Of a stretch of DNA of 6,571 bases, positions 1-4,728 are shown one piece after another. The notes under the pieces were generated by a model. It was not told where the DNA came from. It made no database searches and was given only the letters and a program-made list of their open reading frames with translations. Both the position numbers and the translations under genes were made by a program. Source of the DNA: Cohaesibacteraceae bacterium (lineage in GTDB: Bacteria; Pseudomonadota; Alphaproteobacteria; Rhizobiales; Cohaesibacteraceae); assembly GCA_016764535.1 (NCBI GenBank), contig JAESRR010000181.1, positions 8,049 to 14,619 on the forward strand, in the 5' to 3' direction. The stretch's first letter is position 1. The number at the start of each line of letters is the position of its first letter.

Positions 1-903
1 CCCAACAACAGGCATTTTCCAGATTGCATGGCTGCAATATCCAGAGGCCTCCATGTCATTTGTGACAAGCCGCTGACAACAAACACAAAAGATGCCCGTA
101 AACTTGTCGAGGCCGTTAAAAAAGCCGGGACAATATTCTGTCTCACACACAATTACTCCGGCTATCCAATGGTGCGCCAGGCGAGAGCGATGATTGCCGC
201 CGGGGACCTTGGAGAGATCAGACAGGTCAGCGTTGAATATACGCAAGGGCACCTGTCTCAATATATAGATCTGGATGCACCATCCGGCACCCGATGGCGC
301 ATGGATCCAGATACCGGAGGACCATCCGTCGTGCTGGGTGATATAGGAACCCATGCACACCAGTTGATGACTTTTGTTACAGGTTTGCAGATTACAAAAC
401 TATGCGCCGATGTTTGTGCAACGGTCCCGCAGCGCACATCTGATGACTATGCCAGTATTTTGATGCAACTTTCAAATGGCGCTAAAGGCAATATGTGGGT
501 GACACAATCGGCCTCTGGATCGGAGAACGTGTTACGACTCAAAGTGTTTGGGTCAAATGGTGGGCTGGAATGGGAACAGCGACTGAACAATCAGCTAAAA
601 TTGATGAAACAGGATGAACCTGCCCAAATCCTGTCGCATGGTCAATATGGATTATACCCTTCTGCCCTTCGGGCCAGTCGCATTCCAACCGGACACCCTG
701 AAGGTTTTCAGGAAGGGTTCGCCAATCTTTATTCCGATATAGCCGAGATCATTGCAGCCAGAATATCCGATCTGAAGCCCGATCCGCTGGCCATGAGCTT
801 TCCTGGAGTTGAGGATGGTTTGAACGGTATGCTATTTATGGAAGCAGCACTAAAATCCAGTCAGGAAGAATGCTGGATCAAATGTGAAAACGGATCTTTG
901 TAG
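1..903 (+). CDS. Gfo/Idh/MocA-family NAD(P)-dependent oxidoreductase, 5'-truncated by window
   Basis: Probable cytoplasmic sugar or polyol dehydrogenase; the exact substrate is not determinable. The frame is open from base 1, and the first residues (PNNRHFPDC) match the family's conserved TPNxxH segment, so the Met codon at base 28 is internal. The Rossmann GxGxxG region, roughly the first 80-90 residues, lies outside the window. Counting from the edge, the EKP-type motif appears as CDKPL with the catalytic lysine at residue 23, and the GDIGTH motif gives Asp114 and the candidate catalytic His118. Segments such as NYSGYPMVRQAR, SVEYTQGHL and PTGHPEGFQEGFANLY place it in a subfamily often found in inositol-like or anhydrosugar catabolic clusters; that placement comes from memory of the family. 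The C-terminal length looks complete. No partner gene for the same pathway is visible downstream. Confidence 0.93.
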   Translation, partial: PNNRHFPDCMAAISRGLHVICDKPLTTNTKDARKLVEAVKKAGTIFCLTHNYSGYPMVRQARAMIAAGDLGEIRQVSVEYTQGHLSQYIDLDAPSGTRWRMDPDTGGPSVVLGDIGTHAHQLMTFVTGLQITKLCADVCATVPQRTSDDYASILMQLSNGAKGNMWVTQSASGSENVLRLKVFGSNGGLEWEQRLNNQLKLMKQDEPAQILSHGQYGLYPSALRASRIPTGHPEGFQEGFANLYSDIAEIIAARISDLKPDPLAMSFPGVEDGLNGMLFMEAALKSSQEECWIKCENGSL

Positions 904-946
904 TCGTTTTTATCCAGTACATTACAGTACTTCACCCAATGGCCAT

Positions 947-975
947 TTGCCGTTTACGTAAACGTCACATAGAAC
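947..975 (+). promoter_or_regulatory. Candidate promoter with palindromic MerR/LiuR-like operator
   Basis: The gap before the acyl-CoA dehydrogenase contains a perfect 14-bp palindrome, CGTTTACGTAAACG, at 951-964. Overlapping it, 953-968 reads TTTACGTAAACGTCAC, which fits a TTnACGTnnACGTnAA pattern with one mismatch. Paired ACGT half-sites of this kind are known for MerR-family regulators of acyl-CoA and branched-chain amino acid catabolism (LiuR type). The site would sit between a weak -35 (TTGCCG, 947-952) and a weak -10 (TAGAAC, 970-975) spaced 17 bases apart. The palindrome is directly seen; regulator identity and promoter are inference. Confidence 0.45.
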
Positions 976-1076
976 AATACGGGAGTTGCCGCTCAACATC
1001 ATATTCTTAATTTGAATGGAAGTTTGGCTCGCTACACTTACTTGTTAGCTCAATTGATTTTTCCAAACCCTGCCAT

Positions 1077-1080
1077 GGAG
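1077..1080 (+). promoter_or_regulatory. Ribosome binding site deciding the acyl-CoA dehydrogenase start
   Basis: GGAG lies 6 bases before the ATG at 1087. The in-frame ATG at 1075 overlaps this element and the ATG at 1012 has no purine-rich sequence before it, so 1087 is the preferred start. Confidence 0.7.
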
Positions 1081-1086
1081 ATTATA

Positions 1087-2244
1087 ATGGTTCTCGCACT
1101 CACTGAAGAACAGTCCATGGTTCAGAATCTGGCCCGGCGAATTTGCGAGGATAAAATTGCACCTCTTGCCGCGGCAGTGGATCAGGGAAAAGCAAGTCAG
1201 GGATTTTTGGATAATCTACAACTCTTGTCACAAAACGGTTTCATGGGGCTTGCGATTGATCCCGATTTTGGTGGTACAGGTGCCGGGTCCGTCGCATTTG
1301 CCTTGACGATCGAAGAACTGGCAAAGGGATGCGCCTCTACTGCAGTAACCGTATCTGTCTCCAACATGGTGGCAGAAGTTATTCAGGCTGTTGGTACAGC
1401 GAAGCAAAAACAGAAATATCTACCCAAATTATGTGATGGTACTTATCCTGCCGGAGCTTTTTGCCTCACCGAAGCATGCGCAGGCTCCGACCCTTCAGCA
1501 ATGAAGACACGGGCAGCTGAATCCGACAACGGGTTCATTTTGAACGGTACCAAACTTTACATTACCAGCGCTTCGTTTGCCGGATTATTAGTCGTCTGGG
1601 CCGTCACAGACAATGACGCAGAAAAGGGAAAGGGAATTTCCTGTTTTCTTGTCGAAGCCGATACTCCCGGCCTAACCATCGGCAAAAAAGAAGAAAAGCT
1701 TGGCCAGCACGGATCCCCGACGCACGAAGTAATTTTCGATAAATGTGAAATCCCGTCCTCAGCCCTGCTGGGTCAGTTGAATGGTGGTTTTCGCATCGCA
1801 GTTGGGGAACTTGCAGGTGGGCGTATTGGCATTGCATCCCTTGCTTTGGGCATTGCCGAGGCAGCCATGGACGCAGGCAAAGCCTGGGTGATGGAACGAA
1901 AGCAATTCGGTAAAAAACTGGGAGAAATGCAGGGTCTGCAATGGATGATTGCCGATCGTGAAACTGATATCGAAGCCGCCCGGCTGCTCATCAGAAATGC
2001 TGCAAGCCTGAAAGAACAGGGAAAGCCCTATTCAAAAGAAGCTTCAATGGCAAAATTATTCGCGAGCGAAATGGCCCAGAGAGCGACATATACTGCATTA
2101 CAACTTCATGGTGGAGCAGGCTATATTAAGGATTTTCCGCTCGAGCGTTATTCAAGAGATGCCAGAATCACGACAATCTACGAAGGAACCAGTGAAATTC
2201 AACGCCTGATTATTGCGCGCGAAACGTTGAAATCTTTCCGATAA
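1087..2244 (+). CDS. Acyl-CoA dehydrogenase (short/branched-chain type)
   Basis: FAD flavoenzyme that introduces the alpha-beta double bond in an acyl-CoA and passes electrons to ETF; cytoplasmic, in fatty-acid or branched-chain amino acid breakdown. The product is 385 residues, the normal length for the family. Starting at 1087 gives MVLALTEEQ, matching the usual N-terminus of the helical domain. Signature 1 (CLTEACAGSD) is at residues 116-125 of the beta-barrel FAD/substrate domain. Signature 2 begins with QLHGGAGY in the C-terminal helical domain, and the catalytic glutamate is in IYEGT at Glu366 (codon 2182-2184). That position is typical of short-, medium- and short-branched-chain enzymes rather than of isovaleryl- or long-chain enzymes, whose base lies on another helix. 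An in-frame extension back to 1012 has no homology-like content. No hydratase, thiolase or carboxylase gene is adjacent, so the substrate remains open. No clear terminator follows. Confidence 0.95.
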   Translation: MVLALTEEQSMVQNLARRICEDKIAPLAAAVDQGKASQGFLDNLQLLSQNGFMGLAIDPDFGGTGAGSVAFALTIEELAKGCASTAVTVSVSNMVAEVIQAVGTAKQKQKYLPKLCDGTYPAGAFCLTEACAGSDPSAMKTRAAESDNGFILNGTKLYITSASFAGLLVVWAVTDNDAEKGKGISCFLVEADTPGLTIGKKEEKLGQHGSPTHEVIFDKCEIPSSALLGQLNGGFRIAVGELAGGRIGIASLALGIAEAAMDAGKAWVMERKQFGKKLGEMQGLQWMIADRETDIEAARLLIRNAASLKEQGKPYSKEASMAKLFASEMAQRATYTALQLHGGAGYIKDFPLERYSRDARITTIYEGTSEIQRLIIARETLKSFR

Positions 2245-2411
2245 TTCCAGGCATGTATCGTATTATGTAACCGGGATATCCACTTGTTTCTTTTGAATCT
2301 TCAATCATATCATCGAAAACAATCATAACTGGTATTGGACATGAGGATGGGTACTAAACCGATAACTCCAACCCGCTTCGTTATTCCCTGTGACAAATTG
2401 CACTTACATAT
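2245..2411. other. Intergenic stretch with no recognised gene
   Basis: I see no convincing protein gene, RNA gene or intrinsic terminator here. An 8-bp palindrome (GGATATCC) occurs near 2274-2281, but it has no loop or T-run to act as a terminator. Confidence 0.6.
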
Positions 2412-2439
2412 TTGACAATCGTATACGATTTGGTACGAT
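2412..2439 (+). promoter_or_regulatory. Sigma-70-type promoter for the riboswitch transcript
   Basis: A perfect -35 hexamer TTGACA (2412-2417) is followed after 16 bases by TACGAT (2434-2439), a 4 of 6 match to the -10 consensus. Transcription would begin near 2446, about 20 bases before the first riboswitch helix, which is the expected geometry for a dedicated leader promoter. Confidence 0.65.
2417..2430. promoter_or_regulatory. Perfect 14-bp palindrome, GntR/FCD-like operator candidate
   Basis: AATCGTATACGATT is its own reverse complement. Its core, TnGTATACnA, resembles operators of the FCD subgroup of GntR regulators (ATTGTATACAAT-like sites). It fills most of the spacer between the -35 and -10 elements of the riboswitch promoter, an arrangement typical of repression by steric block. 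The regulator is not in the window, so its identity is inferred. Confidence 0.55.
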
Positions 2440-2466
2440 ACGGATGTCCCAAGCAGATTAGAAGCT

Positions 2467-2650
2467 GCCGACAAACCGGGAGAGATCGCGAATAGCGACG
2501 CCGAAGGAGCAACCGCCCCGGAAACTCTCAGGCAAATGGACTGGTTGTTGCGGGATATCTGGAGAGTGTGAAGTTGTAATCCAGCTTTACCACCGATGGA
2601 GTAAGGGCCGCGCCGGGCACTGCAACTCTCAGGTTCAAAACAGATGGGGC
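2467..2650 (+). promoter_or_regulatory. Tandem glycine riboswitch (two aptamers)
   Basis: A cis-acting RNA that binds glycine, usually switching on glycine cleavage or transport genes. Aptamer 1 has GGAGAGA (2479-2485), a TCGC-GAATA-GCGA hairpin (2486-2498), the hallmark GCCGAAGGAGCAA (2500-2512) and AACTCTCAGG (2523-2532). Its closing helix P1 pairs 2469-2477 with 2543-2550, with one bulged A and one G-U pair. Aptamer 2 starts with GGAGAGTGTG (2561-2570), has a 9-bp hairpin (2568-2576 with 2582-2590, loop TAATC), a variant core ACCGATGGAGTAA, a second AACTCTCAGG (2624-2633) and a closing ATCTG/CAGAT pairing (2557-2561 with 2641-2645). A short linker joins the two, as in classic tandem gcvT-type switches. 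No intrinsic terminator or ribosome-site sequestration is evident after it, and no glycine-related gene follows. Confidence 0.92.
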
Positions 2651-2880
2651 ATTTCTCAAAAATTGAATTTGGTTCCATCAACCTGGCGACAGACGCAGTG
2701 TGGCCGCACACCAAAGCACGGCCACCCCGCTTGCCCATCGAGGATAAGTCATTTAGGGGGACAGCCTACCCACGATGTGCAGTCTGGTATAGCAGCAAAG
2801 CCACTATACAATACCGAACCATGCCCACCATACGTCCGGTACCCCCAGGCCAAAATGAACGCTATGACAACGCTCGAGCT
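2651..2880 (+). other. GC-richer segment with clustered hairpins, no recognised gene
   Basis: No frame gives a protein resembling a known family. Several perfect short helices are visible: GTGGCCG/CGGCCAC (2700-2706 with 2719-2725), CATCG/CGATG (2736-2740 with 2773-2777), GTATAG/CTATAC (2787-2792 with 2804-2809) and TACCG/CGGTA (2812-2816 with 2837-2841). A weak CCTGG/CCAGG pairing (2682-2686 with 2845-2849) could close them. It may be the expression platform or body of a non-coding transcript from the riboswitch promoter, or remnant sequence. I could not match it to 6S, SRP, RNase P, tmRNA or a known riboswitch class. Confidence 0.3.
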
Positions 2881-2948
2881 ACATTTCTGACCTGCGATCT
2901 GAATTTCAATTTACAATCTTTGATTCTACAAACTTATTCTTAACGATA

Positions 2949-3003
2949 ATTACAGTTAACAATACACTAATTCAATGTAATTTATAAGAATATCAACTGT
3001 AAT
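2949..3003. repeat. Interrupted 9-bp inverted repeat in AT-rich leader
   Basis: ATTACAGTT (2949-2957) and its exact reverse complement AACTGTAAT (2995-3003) are separated by 37 bases. A third TGTAAT occurs at 2976-2981 and also pairs with ATTACA at 2949-2954. They lie in the AT-rich stretch before the diguanylate cyclase and could be regulator half-sites. In sequence this AT-rich, chance is a real alternative. Confidence 0.35.
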
Positions 3004-3020
3004 ATGCAGGATATTATAAG

Positions 3021-3036
3021 TATAACGTTCGTTATA
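3021..3036. promoter_or_regulatory. 7-bp-arm inverted repeat, operator candidate before the diguanylate cyclase
   Basis: TATAACG and CGTTATA are exact reverse complements separated by TT, giving a compact 16-base dyad of the size bound by dimeric repressors. It ends about 80 bases before the diguanylate cyclase start, next to TATA-rich sequence (3033-3040) that could be a -10 element. No regulator family can be assigned from the sequence alone. Confidence 0.45.
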
Positions 3037-3119
3037 TAAAGACGGTCATGATTTTATATTTAGAATTCATCTATGTTTAGGAAGATGCACTTATTATTAG
3101 CTTCAGGAGTGGAGTAATA

Positions 3120-4670
3120 ATGACCTCGTTAATTGAGTTTCGTGATGACGAATTTGCCAACCAGCTAAGGTCGCCTGACCTGCTGATGCTTTTTCATCTT
3201 TGGAATCAGTTGAAAATTGATGACATCCTTCCAGATGAAGAAATATTCATGGGTGCAATTGAAACTCTATACAACGAACGTCTTTTCCTGCTTCGACCTG
3301 ATGCAAACGACGAGTTCCAGGTTGAAATTGTCGAAGCAGCATTTAGAAAAGATCAGGAATCAAAAAAACAATGTGCCATACGCAAGCCAAGTGTCGTTGA
3401 AATCGATTTAATCCGGGATGTTGCCCAGCGGGCATTTGATCGATCCAAACCAGACAGTTATTTATGTCAGGGCACCGAGGCAGATACACTCAAAGCCTGG
3501 GAACATCTGATTTTGCCTCTTGAGGGAGACCAGTCTTCAGTCATCCTGGCAATGGTTCCGTTCGAACAGGAAACCACAATGATCACTTCCATTCTGGATA
3601 GCGCAATGGAAGGTTTCTCTGCAATGCGCCCGGTCCTGGATGATGATGGAAAAATAATCGATTTACAGATTATTTTGGTAAATGACAGCACCGCAAATAT
3701 TGTCGATAAACCGATCAGTGAGCTTCTTGGTGCAAGATTACTGAAGGTATTTCCAAAAATTCTCGAAGACGGGCGCTGGCCCGGGTATGTGCACGCTTAT
3801 GAAACCGGAGAACCATGTAATTTTAAAATAACCGAAGATAGAGCTCATGACACAATAACCTATCGGGTTGCTGTGTCGCGCTATGGCGGCGGTCTATCCG
3901 TTACACTTGTAGATATCACTGCCGAAGAAGAAACTCTGATGCAATTGGCAAGCCAGCATCGTGAACTATTGGAACGCAAGGATGCCTATAAGGCGCAAGC
4001 CCAGGAGATGGCCAAACTCATCAATAAATTAAGACGGGCACAAGAAAAACTTGCTGCGGAAATTGAAGAACGCAAGGCACTTGCTGACACATTGCGAGAG
4101 CTTGCAAATACCGATGAATTGACAAAACTGGCCAATCGGCGCGCTTTCATGAGCCAGGGGAAATCCGAAATTCAACGCGCAATCAGGTACGACAATCCTG
4201 TCAGTCTCATTATGTTCGACCTCGATCATTTTAAACTGGTCAATGATACCTATGGACACCATGCAGGAGATGAAGTCCTGCGCAGTGTTTCTCAAACAGC
4301 GCTAAATTCCATACGACAGAGTGTTGATCATGTTGGTCGTCTGGGTGGCGAGGAATTTGCTATATTGTTGCCCCAGACAGACGTCAAGGGAGCCTGGACA
4401 GTCGCCGAACGCTTGCGACAATCAATCGAAGCCAACCCGGTTACAGTTGATGGCCGTGTCATCACAGTTACGGCAAGCCTGGGAATCGCAAAATTCTGCC
4501 CCGGGGATAACGATCTTGATGACGTTCTTCAAAGAGCAGATGAAGCGCTGTACACTGCAAAAAACAATGGCCGCAATCTTGTCCATCCACAGCCCGAAGG
4601 CTGTGATCCAAATGACGTAACAACTCTGGATAATAATCTTTTACTTAATCAGGCCAAAAGACAGGCCTGA
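3120..4670 (+). CDS. Diguanylate cyclase with PAS_5-like, PAS and GGDEF domains
   Basis: Makes c-di-GMP from two GTP; predicted cytoplasmic, with no membrane segment or signal peptide. The 516 residues divide into: a PAS_5-like domain at about 15-148 (SPDLLMLFHLW, then ILPLEGD near 131-137; moderate certainty); a PAS domain at about 158-267 ending in TLVDITAEEE; a charged coiled coil at about 268-330; and a GGDEF domain at about 330-488. The cyclase half looks active: TDELTKLANRRAF, FDLDHFKLVNDTYGHHAGDE and GGEEF at 409-413, with the expected metal and substrate residues Asp367, Asn375, Asp384 and Glu411. The product-inhibition I-site is altered: the RxxD arginine position (nine residues before GGEEF) is Gln400, though Asp403 is kept and Arg399 is adjacent. 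GGAG at 3111-3114, five bases before the ATG, supports the start. A 26-residue polar tail follows the domain. The ligands of the sensor domains are unknown. Confidence 0.95.
   Translation: MTSLIEFRDDEFANQLRSPDLLMLFHLWNQLKIDDILPDEEIFMGAIETLYNERLFLLRPDANDEFQVEIVEAAFRKDQESKKQCAIRKPSVVEIDLIRDVAQRAFDRSKPDSYLCQGTEADTLKAWEHLILPLEGDQSSVILAMVPFEQETTMITSILDSAMEGFSAMRPVLDDDGKIIDLQIILVNDSTANIVDKPISELLGARLLKVFPKILEDGRWPGYVHAYETGEPCNFKITEDRAHDTITYRVAVSRYGGGLSVTLVDITAEEETLMQLASQHRELLERKDAYKAQAQEMAKLINKLRRAQEKLAAEIEERKALADTLRELANTDELTKLANRRAFMSQGKSEIQRAIRYDNPVSLIMFDLDHFKLVNDTYGHHAGDEVLRSVSQTALNSIRQSVDHVGRLGGEEFAILLPQTDVKGAWTVAERLRQSIEANPVTVDGRVITVTASLGIAKFCPGDNDLDDVLQRADEALYTAKNNGRNLVHPQPEGCDPNDVTTLDNNLLLNQAKRQA
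4649..4670 (+). terminator. Hairpin over the diguanylate cyclase stop codon
   Basis: TCAGGCC and GGCCTGA pair perfectly (7 bp) around an 8-base loop, the second arm containing the TGA stop. No T-run follows on the plus strand, so strong intrinsic termination is doubtful. Read on the minus strand it is followed by TTAAGTAAAA, a weak T-tract at best, so it may partly serve the convergent gene. Confidence 0.4.
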
Positions 4671-4710
4671 ACAAAAGTCATAAAAATCCGTTCTGAAACC
4701 AGGTACGAAT

Positions 4711-4728
4711 ATCAGGCTGTTTCCTGAT
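4711..4728 (-). terminator. Hairpin over the stop codon of the convergent Amt-kinase gene
   Basis: ATCAGG and CCTGAT pair perfectly (6 bp) around a 6-base loop, covering the stop codon read from 4714 to 4712. There is no clear T-run on the minus strand. Together with the hairpin at 4649-4670 it frames a 41-base convergent gap. Confidence 0.35.

Noticed and set aside
28..30. ATG at 28 as the start of the oxidoreductase
   Set aside because: The preceding in-frame residues carry the conserved PNNRHF-type motif and the Rossmann region is missing, so the gene begins upstream.
1012..1086. 75-base N-terminal extension of the acyl-CoA dehydrogenase
   Set aside because: No ribosome site before it, no family-like residues, and a good GGAG sits before the ATG at 1087.
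2310..2738. Open frame of 142 codons on the minus strand
   Set aside because: It runs antisense through the glycine riboswitch, whose RNA conservation explains the open frame; the product is Cys/Ser-rich and unrecognisable.
2771..2849. c-di-GMP (GEMM-I) riboswitch before the GGDEF gene
   Set aside because: GCAAAGCCAC, ACCATG and CCGGTACC occur in a suggestive order, but the required GGCAAACC partner strand is missing and GCAAAGCC would fall in a hairpin loop.
2644..2943. Open frame of 99 codons (and an overlapping 75-codon one) after the riboswitch
   Set aside because: The start lies inside the last riboswitch helix, there is no ribosome site, and the composition resembles no protein family.
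3009..3033. General-stress (EcfG-type) promoter, GGAAC-N16-CGTT
   Set aside because: Spacing to CGTT is right, but the -35 reads GGATA, only 3 of 5 matches, and CGTT is part of the dyad at 3021-3036.
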